Shown here piece after piece: positions 8,487 to 17,118 of a stretch of 64,000 nt of DNA. Source of the DNA: Variovorax sp. PMC12 (GTDB lineage Bacteria > Pseudomonadota > Gammaproteobacteria > Burkholderiales > Burkholderiaceae_C). Made by a program: the position numbers and the translations under genes. Below the pieces are notes generated by a model that saw nothing but the letters and a program-made list of their open reading frames with translations, did no database searches and had not been told where the DNA came from. Numbering within the stretch: the first letter of the stretch is position 1; each line of letters opens with the position of its first letter. Location: the NCBI RefSeq assembly GCF_003019815.1, contig NZ_CP027773.1:4552501-4616500 (forward strand), in the 5' to 3' direction.

Positions 8487-8514
8487 AAAAAGAGGGCGCC
8501 GCCCGGGCGCCCTC
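8487..8514 (-). terminator. Hairpin terminator between dctP and dctQ
   Basis: Read on the minus strand, a perfect 9-bp stem (GAGGGCGCC / GGCGCCCTC) with a 5-base loop is followed by five T. It lies just after the dctP stop and before dctQ. This suits an intra-operon attenuator that leaves excess binding protein mRNA. Confidence 0.85.
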
Positions 8515-8531
8515 GCGTCACATGAATCGCA

Positions 8532-9647
8532 TCAGGCCTTCCTGGCCTGTCGTCCGAAATAGTGGTTGTAGGCCATCTTGAAATCGACCGAGTAGTCGTT
8601 CTGCCACTGGCCGGCGCGTTCGGCAAAGGCACGCTGCGAGTCGAGCACCTTCTTGAACATCGGGTTCTCGGCCGACTTCTTCGCGATGGTCTTGTCCCAT
8701 GAGGCGAGCTGCGCGCGCAGCACCGCGTCGGGCGTCTTGTAGAACTTGATGCCGGACTTCTTCAGCTCTTCGTAGTCCTTCGAGTTGCGGTCGATGGCCT
8801 TCCAGCTCATGTCGGCGCTGGCCGCCTGCGTGGCGTATTCGATGATGGACTTGAGCTCGGGCGGCAGCGACTTCAGCTTGCTGCCGTTGAACAGCACCTC
8901 GAACTGTTCGCCGCTCTGGTGGAAGCTCTGCAGCATGCAGTTCTTCGCCACGTCGGGAAAGCCCAGCACGCGGTCGCTCGATGCGTTGTTGAACTCGGCC
9001 GCGTCGATCAGGCCGCGGTCCAGCGCGGGCACGATCTCGCCGCCGGGCAGCGGGTTCACGGCGGCGCCCATGTCGGTGAACACGTCCACGGCCAGGCCCA
9101 CGGTGCGGAACTTCAGGCCCTTCATGTCCTCGGCCTTGGCCACCGGTTTCTTGAACCAGCCCAGCGGCTGCGTGGGCATGGGGCCGTAGAGGTAGGAGGC
9201 CACGTCGAGGTTCAGGCCCTTGTAGATCTCGTCCATCAGCGCCTTGCCGCCACCGTAGGTGTGCCAGGCCAGGATCATGTTGGCGTCCATGCCGTAGCCG
9301 GGGCCCGAGCCCCACAGCGCGAGCGCGGAGTTCTTGCCGTACCAGTACGCGACCACGCCGTGGCCGCCGTCGAGCGTGCCCTTGGCCACCGCGTCGAGCA
9401 GCTGGAATGCGGGCACCACCGAGCCGGCCGGCAGCACCTCGATCTTCAGGCGGTTGCCCGCCATGTCATTGACCTTCTTGGCGTAGTCCTGCGCGTACTC
9501 GTGGAAGATGTCTTTCGCGGGCCAGGTGCTCTGGAAGCGCAAGGATGCGGTCTGGGCCATGCTGACCATCGGCACGGACATGGCACCGGCGGCCACGGCG
9601 GCGCCCTTGAGCAGCCCGCGGCGGCGGGGCAGTTTGCTGTCTGTCAT
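8532..9647 (-). CDS. dctP: TRAP transporter solute-binding protein (DctP/TakP-like)
   Basis: Periplasmic receptor of the TRAP system, 371 residues. The N-terminus PRRRGLLKGAAVAAGA looks like a twin-arginine signal, so it may be exported folded. The core shows the binding-protein signature DMKGLKFRTVGLAVDVF, then GGEIVPALDRGLIDAAEFNNASSD. This resembles the TakP-type 2-oxoacid receptors more than C4-dicarboxylate DctP, so lactate, pyruvate or another 2-oxoacid is a reasonable substrate guess. The ATG at 9647 has GGAGAG upstream. The 177-bp gap to the divergent rhodanese gene must hold both promoters. Confidence 0.9.
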   Translation of the reverse strand: MTDSKLPRRRGLLKGAAVAAGAMSVPMVSMAQTASLRFQSTWPAKDIFHEYAQDYAKKVNDMAGNRLKIEVLPAGSVVPAFQLLDAVAKGTLDGGHGVVAYWYGKNSALALWGSGPGYGMDANMILAWHTYGGGKALMDEIYKGLNLDVASYLYGPMPTQPLGWFKKPVAKAEDMKGLKFRTVGLAVDVFTDMGAAVNPLPGGEIVPALDRGLIDAAEFNNASSDRVLGFPDVAKNCMLQSFHQSGEQFEVLFNGSKLKSLPPELKSIIEYATQAASADMSWKAIDRNSKDYEELKKSGIKFYKTPDAVLRAQLASWDKTIAKKSAENPMFKKVLDSQRAFAERAGQWQNDYSVDFKMAYNHYFGRQARKA

Positions 9648-9824
9648 TTGTCTCTCTCCAATTGGCTGTTCTGACTGGGGGAACCCAGGCTGCCGTCTTG
9701 GAGTTATGGTTTGACAGGCCCAAGCCGCCATCTTTGGCGCACAGGAACACGCAACAAACAGGGTTTTCACGAAGCGGTGAAAAATTCCGGTCATTGAAAA
9801 CCCGCATTCCAAGGAAGAAAGCAG

Positions 9825-10235
9825 ATGACTGATCCCGTCGAGAACAAGGGCTACGCCGGCGACGTGACGCCCGAGCAGGCCGCGCAATGGATGGCCGGCG
9901 GCCAGGCCGTGATGGTCGACGTGCGCACCGACGCCGAGCGCGAGTGGGTCGGCTACGTGCCCGGCGCCGTGCCGCTGGCCTGGAAGCAATGGCCGGGCAT
10001 GGCGATGAACCCGGCCTTCGACGACGGCGTGCGCGCGGCGGCCGAGGGCGGCAGGAAACTGGTGATGCTGTGCCGCAGCGGCGTGCGCTCCATCGCTGCC
10101 GCGAAGCGCGCGACCGAACTGGGCGTGGAGGCATACAACATCCTCGAAGGTTTCGAGGGCAATCCGGACGAGAACGGCCACCGTGGCCTGACCGGCGGCT
10201 GGCGCAAGCGCGGGCTGCCCTGGAAGCAGAACTAG
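9825..10235 (+). CDS. Single-domain rhodanese-like sulfurtransferase
   Basis: A 136-residue protein with one rhodanese domain: the VDVRTDAEREWVGYVPGA N-terminal motif and the active-site loop CRSGVRS with Cys83 as the persulfide-carrying residue. It ends GLTGGWRKRGLPWKQ, a C-terminal segment common in GlpE-like single-domain rhodaneses of Burkholderiales. It probably moves sulfane sulfur to cyanide, thiols or a protein partner in the cytosol. It is divergent from dctP, and nothing nearby identifies its partner. Confidence 0.92.
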   Translation: MTDPVENKGYAGDVTPEQAAQWMAGGQAVMVDVRTDAEREWVGYVPGAVPLAWKQWPGMAMNPAFDDGVRAAAEGGRKLVMLCRSGVRSIAAAKRATELGVEAYNILEGFEGNPDENGHRGLTGGWRKRGLPWKQN

Positions 10236-10333
10236 GCGTCGGGGAGGGCGCGCACCGCGCCCCACAAGCCGCAAGCGCGATGAGGTAAACCCCGATGGCC
10301 GTGCGGCCAGTGCCTCAATACGATTGCGCAGCG

Positions 10334-10353
10334 GCGCACAATCGATTGTGCGC
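10334..10353. promoter_or_regulatory. Perfect 20-bp palindrome, probable regulator operator
   Basis: GCGCACAATCGATTGTGCGC is a perfect palindrome centred on ATCGAT, 42 bases before the kinase start. Its even symmetry with a central CG is typical of LacI-family operators, and a LacI regulator is encoded three genes on. The AraC regulator next door is an alternative, though AraC sites are usually direct repeats. Confidence 0.6.
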
Positions 10354-10394
10354 CCCGCATCGGCTCACTCCCTGCATTCCCTCTTCTCGTCCCC

Positions 10395-11927
10395 ATGAAG
10401 CACGCATTGCTCGGCATCGACGTCGGAACCTACAGCAGCAAGGCCACCCTGACGACGTTCGACGGACGCATCCTCAACACCGCCACGATCCCCCACGACA
10501 TCAGCCTGCCGCACCCCGGGCACGTGGAGCAGGACGCCGACAAGGTCTGGTGGCACGACGTCGGCGCGCTGTGCAGGAAGGTGATGGAAGGCACCGGCCT
10601 GAGCGGGCAGGACGTCGCCGCGCTGGCCGTGAGTGCGATCGGCCCCTGCGTGGTGCCGCTGGATGCCCGGATGCGCCCGCTGCGCCCCGCCATCCTGTAC
10701 GGCGTGGACGTGCGCGCGCAGGCGGAGATCGCCGAGATCGAGGCGGAGTTCGGCGCCGCGGCCATTCGCGAGTTCTCGCTGATGGACCTCACCAGCCAGG
10801 CCATCGGGCCGAAGATCCGCTGGCTTCGCAAGCATGAGCCCGATGTCTGGGCGGCAACCGCGCATCTGGCCACGGCCAGCTCCTACCTGGGCTGGCGCCT
10901 CACGGGGCAGCATCGCATCGACCGGCACACGGCCAGTCACTACATGCCCCTCTACAACCCCCGCACGGGCATGTGGGACGAGCGCTTCAATCGCGCCTTC
11001 GTGCCGTTGCATGCGCTGCCCCGGCCCGCCTGGTCCGACGAGATCGCCGGCGAGATCACCGCGCAGGCCGCGCAAGCCACCGGCCTTTCCGCGGGAACTC
11101 CGGTGGCCGTGGGCGCGGTCGACGCATTGAGCGAGGCGATCAGCGTGGGTGCGGTCGCCCCCGGCGACCTGATGGTGATGTATGGAAGCACCACCTTCTT
11201 CGTGCTGGTGCAGGACAGCCCGACGCCCGATCCGCGGGTCTGGACTGTGGCGGGCGCCTACGAAGGGCAATTCAACCTGGCCGCCGGCATGAGCACCACG
11301 GGCAGCCTGACGCGCTGGTTCAAGGACGAGCTTGCGCGCGACCTCGCCGAGCCCGGTGGCTACGCCGCGCTTTTCGACGGCGCCGCCAATGTGGCGCCGG
11401 GCGCTGGCGGATTGCTGGTGCTGCCGTATTTCAGCGGCGAGCGCACGCCCATCAACGACACGCGGGCCAGCGGCGTGATCGCGGGGCTGAGCCTGTCGCA
11501 TTCCAGGGAGCAGCTTTTCAGGGCCGTGCTGGAAGGGGTGGGCTTCGGTGTGCGCCACAACCTCGAAGCCTTCGCCGACATCGGCGCGAAGGTCGATCGC
11601 GTGGTGGCCGTCGGCGGCGGCGCACAAGGCAACACCTGGCTGCAGATCGTCTCCGACATCGCGCAGGTGGAGCAGGAAGTGCCGGCCGTGACCGTCGGCG
11701 CGAGCTTCGGCAATGCCTTCCTGGCGGGCTGCGCGGCGGGCCTCGTGCAGCGCGGCGACATCGGCCGGTGGGTCCGGCCCGGGCGTCGCATCGTGCCGGA
11801 CCCTTCGCGGCGCGCGCTCTACGACGACATGTACGCCCAGTACCGCAAGCTCTACGACGGCACCCGCGACGTGATGCATGCATTGAAATCCATCGCGGCG
11901 GGCCAGGCGGATTCGAGGCCGCAATAG
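10395..11927 (+). CDS. FGGY-family carbohydrate kinase
   Basis: A 510-residue ATP-dependent sugar kinase of the FGGY/xylulokinase group, cytosolic. The N-terminus has the phosphate-1 motif GIDVGTYSSKATL, then PGHVEQDADKVWW. The second domain shows VAVGAVDALSEAISVGAV, MVMYGSTTFF, LPYFSGERTPINDTRASG and VVAVGGGAQGNTWLQIVSDI, which are characteristic of the family. The sugar cannot be read from the sequence. No transporter, isomerase or aldolase lies beside it, only AraC and LacI regulators downstream. The upstream palindrome suggests control by the LacI protein. Confidence 0.9.
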   Translation: MKHALLGIDVGTYSSKATLTTFDGRILNTATIPHDISLPHPGHVEQDADKVWWHDVGALCRKVMEGTGLSGQDVAALAVSAIGPCVVPLDARMRPLRPAILYGVDVRAQAEIAEIEAEFGAAAIREFSLMDLTSQAIGPKIRWLRKHEPDVWAATAHLATASSYLGWRLTGQHRIDRHTASHYMPLYNPRTGMWDERFNRAFVPLHALPRPAWSDEIAGEITAQAAQATGLSAGTPVAVGAVDALSEAISVGAVAPGDLMVMYGSTTFFVLVQDSPTPDPRVWTVAGAYEGQFNLAAGMSTTGSLTRWFKDELARDLAEPGGYAALFDGAANVAPGAGGLLVLPYFSGERTPINDTRASGVIAGLSLSHSREQLFRAVLEGVGFGVRHNLEAFADIGAKVDRVVAVGGGAQGNTWLQIVSDIAQVEQEVPAVTVGASFGNAFLAGCAAGLVQRGDIGRWVRPGRRIVPDPSRRALYDDMYAQYRKLYDGTRDVMHALKSIAAGQADSRPQ

Positions 11928-11968
11928 CCGGTCGCCAGGGCTGCACCTCCAACGCTCGAAGGCTCCCC

Positions 11969-12931
11969 GTGGAAGATCCGTCCCAGGCCCGGTGCGATGC
12001 CGTGTTCGAGAGCGAACTGGCGCGGCGCGTCGAGCTGGGCATCGAGCCATCGGGCGGCATCAGTTGCCATACCCATGCAACGCCCTCGCCGCTGGAGCGA
12101 TGGCACTATCACGACGACTATGAACTCCAGCTCGTCCTCCGGACCTCGGGGCGCACCTACGTCGGAAACCATGTCGGAGAGTTCAAGCCGGGGTCCATCG
12201 TCCTGATCGGTCCTCGGGTTCCGCACAACCTGGTCTCCCTCGATGCGCCGGCCAGCGGAACGCGCGAGCGCAGCGTCGTGATCCATTTCCCGGGGGACCT
12301 GATGCCCAAGGCGGTGGAGCTCTTCCCGGATCTGCACGACGTGGTGTCGCTGCTGGACCGCGACCGCTGCGGAATCGAGTTCATGGATGCTGGCCGTGAA
12401 CTGCAGGACGGTTTTCGCCTGGTACAAAACACTTTCGGCGTTGCCCGCTTCAGCGCCCTGGCCGAATTGCTGCAATGCCTGGGGCGGTGGCCCAGGTTTC
12501 GGTTGCTCTCCTCGACCTCCATTCCGGGCGCACGAGACGAGCGCAAGACCGTCCTGGACCGGCGGGTCGACAAGGTGCTCGAGCTTGTCTATCAAAACTA
12601 TGCCGACAGCCTGTCGCTGGCCGACGCCAGCCATTGCGCCGGCGTCGGCCTCAACGGCTTCTCCAGGCTGTTCAAGAGGGCGACCGGCAGTACCTTCACC
12701 GACTTCCTGATCAGCGTGCGGATCGCCAGGGCCTGCGAGTTGCTGAGCAGGAAAGACCCGCAGGTCTCCAGCATCTGCTACCTGGTGGGCTTCAACAACA
12801 TTTCCAATTTCAACCGGCACTTCCGGCGACTGAAAGGCATGACGCCGAGCGAATACCGGATGCACATGTCGGGCCGGTTCGGCGGCGCGCAGCGACTCAG
12901 GCTTCGACCAGCTCAGGGCGGATCCGGATGA
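11969..12931 (+). CDS. AraC-family transcriptional regulator
   Basis: Predicted 320 residues from GTG 11969, with an AAGG site just upstream; there is no ATG in frame near the family's normal N-terminus. Residues about 30-100 are a cupin-like sensor domain (HTHATPSPLERWHYHDDYELQLVL, then GSIVLIGPRVPHNLVS). The C-terminal 100 residues carry the two helix-turn-helix units (SLADASHCAGVGLNGFSRLFKRATG and SICYLVGFNNISNFNRHFRRLKG). It lies 41 bases after the kinase gene and probably controls it in response to a sugar. Its last 35 bases overlap the convergent lacI-type gene. Confidence 0.9.
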   Translation: MEDPSQARCDAVFESELARRVELGIEPSGGISCHTHATPSPLERWHYHDDYELQLVLRTSGRTYVGNHVGEFKPGSIVLIGPRVPHNLVSLDAPASGTRERSVVIHFPGDLMPKAVELFPDLHDVVSLLDRDRCGIEFMDAGRELQDGFRLVQNTFGVARFSALAELLQCLGRWPRFRLLSSTSIPGARDERKTVLDRRVDKVLELVYQNYADSLSLADASHCAGVGLNGFSRLFKRATGSTFTDFLISVRIARACELLSRKDPQVSSICYLVGFNNISNFNRHFRRLKGMTPSEYRMHMSGRFGGAQRLRLRPAQGGSG

Positions 12932-13907
12932 CCTCGGCGGGATCGAAGCGGCCCGAATCGATGATCTCGAAGGCCCTTCCGAGCAGGCCCGGGATGTCCT
13001 GCCGCACCATGAGCAATGGAAAGCTCAGGCAGGTCGCAAAAGGATCCCAGTCGTAGCTGCCGATGGCGCATTGGCGGACCTCGTCGAGCGGGACGGTCTT
13101 GAGAAACCGCACCACGCCCTCCAGCGCGATGGTCGAGTTCACGAACAGCCCGCGCGGCAGGCCTCCCATGCGCTGGCAGAGCGATCGCACCGAGGCTTCC
13201 GCCTGGTCCGCTTCGTAGCCGCAGGCATCGATGTCCGCACGGTCCAGGCTGCCGAACGCGTCGGCGATGGCTTCGGAAAATCCCTCGATCCGCTGCACCG
13301 TGTTGTGCTCGCCCGGAATGCCGCCCACGAAACAGAAGCGGTCGCGCCGCCCGGCACGCGGCGCCTTCGATCGCTCGATGAGCTTCGCCGTGAGTTCACG
13401 CGCGCCCCAACGGTTGTCTGAAACCACCGAAGGCGCGAGCGTGCCCGGCAGGTCGACATTCAGGTGTGCAATGCCGTGGTGCGCGCAGATCCTGCTCACC
13501 GCGTCGGGGTCGGAGGCGCCGGTCACCAGCAGGTATTCGACCTGGTAGGAGATCAGGGTGTGTGCCGTCTCTGCTTCCAGCTCCGGGTCGCGCAGCGTGC
13601 TGACCACGATGGGATAGAGATGCCGCTCGCGCGCCAGCCGCTCGAAGGTCTGCGACATGGCGCTGAAGAAGCGGTTGTCGTGCATCGGAATGAGCATGCC
13701 GATCAGCCCGGAGCGCTTGCGCCGCAGGCCGCTGGCCTGCCGGTTGAGCGTGTATTTCAGGTCTTTCGCGAGTGCGAGGACGCGTGCCGCAGTTTCCTCG
13801 CCGATGCGCCGGCTCTTCCAGGTGCCATTGAGGATCGCGCTGACCGTGGATGCGGAAGTCTCGGCAAGCCGAGCCAGATCGTAGATGGTCGGTTCGCGAC
13901 GGCTCAT
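12897..13907 (-). CDS. LacI-family transcriptional regulator
   Basis: Predicted 336 residues from ATG 13907 (MSRREPTIYDL); a further 9 upstream codons to 13934 are possible. The N-terminal helix-turn-helix reads DLARLAETSASTVSAILNGTWKSRRIGEETAARVLA, followed by the hinge (LKYTLNRQASGLRRKRSG) and a periplasmic-binding-protein-like effector domain with GLIGMLIPMHDNRFFSAM and FVGGIPGEHNTVQRIEGF. It probably represses the FGGY kinase gene through the 20-bp palindrome at 10334. It converges on the AraC gene with 35 bases of overlap. Confidence 0.92.
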   Translation of the reverse strand: MSRREPTIYDLARLAETSASTVSAILNGTWKSRRIGEETAARVLALAKDLKYTLNRQASGLRRKRSGLIGMLIPMHDNRFFSAMSQTFERLARERHLYPIVVSTLRDPELEAETAHTLISYQVEYLLVTGASDPDAVSRICAHHGIAHLNVDLPGTLAPSVVSDNRWGARELTAKLIERSKAPRAGRRDRFCFVGGIPGEHNTVQRIEGFSEAIADAFGSLDRADIDACGYEADQAEASVRSLCQRMGGLPRGLFVNSTIALEGVVRFLKTVPLDEVRQCAIGSYDWDPFATCLSFPLLMVRQDIPGLLGRAFEIIDSGRFDPAEVIRIRPELVEA

Positions 13908-14112
13908 CGGTGCCGCCCGGCGGGGCGATCGCACGGCGCCCCGGCTGCGGGGGTGGACGATCGGTTGGCGTCAGGCTTCCACTTCATCGATGGAAGTTTA
14001 CGCGCCCGTGTACAGCGCCGAGCCTGTCGAGCCGCGGCCCGGCACGTGCCCTTGCCGCGTATGCGACGCACGCGCCAGCATGCCTGGACACAAAGTCGCA
14101 ATAATCCGGCGC

Positions 14113-14892
14113 ATGGCATCCCCCTTCCTCGCTATCGATATCGGCAACACCCGCCTCAAGTGGGCGCTCTACGATGCGGCCCGCCCCGGCGCCGTGTTGC
14201 AGGCGCAGGGAGCGGAATTCCTGGACCACATCGAGCGGCTGGCCGACGGCCCGTGGGCCGACCTGCCCGCGCCCGGCGCCATGCTGGGCTGCGTGGTGGC
14301 CGGCGACGCGGTGCGCCGCCGCGCCGAGGAGCAGATCGTCGAGCGCTTCGACTGCACGCCGCGCTGGGTCATGCCGAGCGCGGGCGAGGCCGGCATCGTC
14401 AACGGCTACGACCACCCGACCCGGCTGGGCGCCGACCGCTTCGTGGCGATGATCGGCGCGCGCCACCGCATGCTGGCCGAGCAGCCGGGCGAGCCGCCGC
14501 GGCCGATGGTGGTGGTGCTGATCGGCACGGCCGTGACGGTCGAGGCGATCGATGCCGAAGGCAAGTTCCTCGGCGGCCTGATCCTGCCGGGCCACGGCAT
14601 CATGCTGCGCGCGCTGGAGTCGGGCACGGCCGGGCTGCATGTGCCGACCGGCGAAGTGCGCGAATTTCCCACCAACACCAGCGACGCGCTCACCAGCGGC
14701 GGCACCTACGCCATCGCCGGCGCCGTCGAGCGGATGGTGCAGCACGTGCGCTCGCACTGCGGCGCCGAGCCGGCCTGCTACATGACCGGCGGCGCGGGCT
14801 GGAAGATGGCGCCCGTCATGAACGGGCATTTCGAGCTGGTCGAGAGCCTGATCATGGACGGGCTGCTGGTCATCGCTGAAGCACGCGGCTGA
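14113..14892 (+). CDS. coaX: Type III pantothenate kinase
   Basis: Phosphorylates pantothenate, the first step of coenzyme A synthesis; type III enzymes are not feedback-inhibited by CoA and need a monovalent cation. The 259 residues show AIDIGNTRLKWAL (ATP-binding), the GADRFVAMIGAR segment, VVVLIGTAVTVEAID, GGLILPGHGIMLRAL and a C-terminal YMTGGAGWKMAPV. The start ATG 14113 places the DIGN motif at the usual distance. In relatives coaX often follows birA, but here it stands alone. Confidence 0.93.
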   Translation: MASPFLAIDIGNTRLKWALYDAARPGAVLQAQGAEFLDHIERLADGPWADLPAPGAMLGCVVAGDAVRRRAEEQIVERFDCTPRWVMPSAGEAGIVNGYDHPTRLGADRFVAMIGARHRMLAEQPGEPPRPMVVVLIGTAVTVEAIDAEGKFLGGLILPGHGIMLRALESGTAGLHVPTGEVREFPTNTSDALTSGGTYAIAGAVERMVQHVRSHCGAEPACYMTGGAGWKMAPVMNGHFELVESLIMDGLLVIAEARG

Positions 14893-14904
14893 GCCTCGCC
14901 GGGC

Positions 14905-16233
14905 TCAGCGGCGCATCAGCGCCTCGCCCATCGCCTGGAACGCGGGCAGCGTCAGCGGGTCGTTCGCGCCGTTGGCCGCCACCGGATGCGCCGCATAGCG
15001 CACGATGACCATCTCGGCCTTCGGGTCCACATAGATGCTCTGGCCGTGGATGCCGCGCGCCATGTAGGCGCCATGCGGGTTGTGCGAGACCCACCACATG
15101 TCGCGGTAAGACCAGCCCTGCAGCAGCGGGTAGCCGGCCTTGACGAACTTGGCCGGGTCGCCGCCGCGGCGGATGTCTTCCACCACCGCCTTCGGAATGG
15201 CCTGCTGGCCGTTGGACGCGCGGCCGTCGTTGCGCATGGTCTCGCCGAAGCGGGCCAGGTCGCGCAGCACGGTGTTCAGGCCGCCGCCGCCCGACTCGGT
15301 GCCGATGCGGTCGACCATGAAGTAGGCGTCCTGCTCGGCGCCGATGCGCCGCCAGATCTTCTCGCTCAGCAGGTCGGCCAGCGACTGGTTGCTGGCGCGG
15401 CGAAGAATCCAGGCCAGCACCTCGGCGTTGACGGTCTTGTAGGCGAAGGCATCGCCATGCTCGCCTTCCTTCTTCAGCGTGACCAGGAATTCGTAGAACG
15501 ACTTCGGTCCGGTGTAGTTCTGGCCCTGGGTGAGCATGCCGCCGGCGCGGGCGTAGTCCCAGATCTCGGCCTTGGGGTCGGCGTAGTTCTCGGAGTAGTG
15601 CACGCCCACGGTCATGTCCATCACCTGGCGCACGGTGGCGTCGCCGTATGCCGTGTCCTTCAGCTCGGGGATGTATCTGGTGACGGGCGCGGCCGGATCC
15701 AGCCTGCCTTCGTCCGCGAGGATGGCGGCCAGCGTGCCCACGAAGGACTTGGTGACCGACATCGCGATGTGCGGACGCTCGGGCGTGAGCGCGCCGAAGT
15801 ACTTTTCGTAGACCACCTTGCCGCGGTGCATCACGAGGATGCCGTCGGTGTAGGTGCCGGAGATCATCTGGGCGAAGTTGAGCGTCTGGTCGCTGCCCAG
15901 GGGTTTGAACGTGACGGCCTCGATCTGGACCGGCGAGGTCCCCGACGGCAGCGGGCTGGCCGCGCCGGCGCCGCGCCACACGTTGACGGTGGGCACGGTC
16001 TCGCGCACGTGCGAGAAGCTCCAGCGGGTGCGCGGAAACACGCCGCCGGCCGGGTTGTCGAAGGTGATGAGCTTGTCGGGCGGGGGCGGGAAGCCCTTCA
16101 TCCAGCCCATCGCGTCGACCGAAGTGGCCGCGGGGTCCGGCAGCGCGGCGGGCGTGGAGGTCTGGGCGGAAGTGGTGTTCACGGCGAGCAGGGTGAATGC
16201 AGCGGCAAGCGCCGTGCGAATGAAGACGGACAT
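14905..16233 (-). CDS. Exported serine hydrolase of the class C beta-lactamase/NylB group
   Basis: A 442-residue protein with a signal peptide (about 1-24, ending NTTSAQ). It has the beta-lactamase-fold SxxK motif SVTK (Ser159, Lys162) and a tyrosine motif YSEN (Tyr213), followed by DYARAGGMLTQGQNY. This arrangement, with YSENYADP, is like 6-aminohexanoate-dimer hydrolase NylB and related esterases rather than true beta-lactamases. The substrate is unknown; an ester or amide in the periplasm is likely. It is downstream of the two fatty-acid-type genes on the same strand, with 32 bases to the hydratase. Confidence 0.85.
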   Translation of the reverse strand: MSVFIRTALAAAFTLLAVNTTSAQTSTPAALPDPAATSVDAMGWMKGFPPPPDKLITFDNPAGGVFPRTRWSFSHVRETVPTVNVWRGAGAASPLPSGTSPVQIEAVTFKPLGSDQTLNFAQMISGTYTDGILVMHRGKVVYEKYFGALTPERPHIAMSVTKSFVGTLAAILADEGRLDPAAPVTRYIPELKDTAYGDATVRQVMDMTVGVHYSENYADPKAEIWDYARAGGMLTQGQNYTGPKSFYEFLVTLKKEGEHGDAFAYKTVNAEVLAWILRRASNQSLADLLSEKIWRRIGAEQDAYFMVDRIGTESGGGGLNTVLRDLARFGETMRNDGRASNGQQAIPKAVVEDIRRGGDPAKFVKAGYPLLQGWSYRDMWWVSHNPHGAYMARGIHGQSIYVDPKAEMVIVRYAAHPVAANGANDPLTLPAFQAMGEALMRR

Positions 16234-16265
16234 GTTGTTTGTTGTTCTGGGTGAAGACGGGGGAA

Positions 16266-17081
16266 TCAGCGGCCGCTGAAGCGCGCGGGCCGGCGTTCGA
16301 CGAAAGAGCGCACGCCTTCGACCGCGTCCTCGCTGTTCGACAGGCGCTTCTGCGTCTCGATGAATTCCGACACCGCCGCCAGCGGACCTTGCTCCACCGC
16401 CTTGATCACGTTGAGCCGCGTGGCCACCACCGCCAGCGGCGCCTGCGCCGCGATGCGCTGGGCGATGGCCAGCGCCGCATCGAGCTCCTGCCCGGCCGGC
16501 ACCACCTTCTGCACGAAGTTGAGGCGATAGGCCTCGGCGCTGTCGAACTCGTCGGCCGTGAGCAGGTGCAGCATCGCGTTGCCCACGCCCGCGCGCTCGG
16601 CCATGCGCAGCGTGGCGCCGCCCGTGGCCATGATGCCGCGCTGCACTTCCATCTGCGAGAAGCGGCAGTTGTCTGCCGCCACCACGATGTCCGCGCCCAG
16701 CATCAGTTCGATGCCCACCGTGAAGCAGATGCCCTTGACGGCCACCACCATCGGCTTGGTGCGGCGGCGGTAGCCGGGCAGGCCGAAGTCGTGCGGCTCC
16801 ACCAGGCCGGCGGGAATGGCCTTCTCGCCACGCTTCATGTACTCGGTGACCGCAGGCAGGTCGAGGCCCGCCGTGAAGTGGTCGCCGAACGCATGCAGCA
16901 CGCCCACGCGCAGGTCCGGGTCGTCGTCGAGCCGGGTGTAGGCCTCGGCCAGCTGCCTGAACATCGGCGGCGTCCAGCCGTTGCGCTTGGCCGGGCGGTT
17001 GATGCCGATCAGCAGCACGTGGCCGAGCACCTGGGTGTCGATGCAGCCTTCTGCGGGCGGGGTGGTGGGGGTCGCGGTCAT
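16266..17081 (-). CDS. Enoyl-CoA hydratase/isomerase (crotonase) family protein
   Basis: A 271-residue crotonase-fold enzyme acting on acyl-CoA. It has the oxyanion-hole segment HFTAGLDLPAV, the helix KGICFTVGIELMLGADIVVAA with one candidate catalytic Glu, and FSQMEVQRGIMATGGATLR where the second Glu is expected. The region between is typical in spacing, so a hydratase or isomerase role in beta-oxidation is likely. It lies 37 bases after the 3-hydroxyacyl-CoA dehydrogenase gene on the same strand, and the two enzymes catalyse consecutive steps. Confidence 0.88.
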   Translation of the reverse strand: MTATPTTPPAEGCIDTQVLGHVLLIGINRPAKRNGWTPPMFRQLAEAYTRLDDDPDLRVGVLHAFGDHFTAGLDLPAVTEYMKRGEKAIPAGLVEPHDFGLPGYRRRTKPMVVAVKGICFTVGIELMLGADIVVAADNCRFSQMEVQRGIMATGGATLRMAERAGVGNAMLHLLTADEFDSAEAYRLNFVQKVVPAGQELDAALAIAQRIAAQAPLAVVATRLNVIKAVEQGPLAAVSEFIETQKRLSNSEDAVEGVRSFVERRPARFSGR

Positions 17082-17118
17082 CGGTGTTGTCTCCGTGTTG
17101 TCGTTATGGCTGCGCGGC

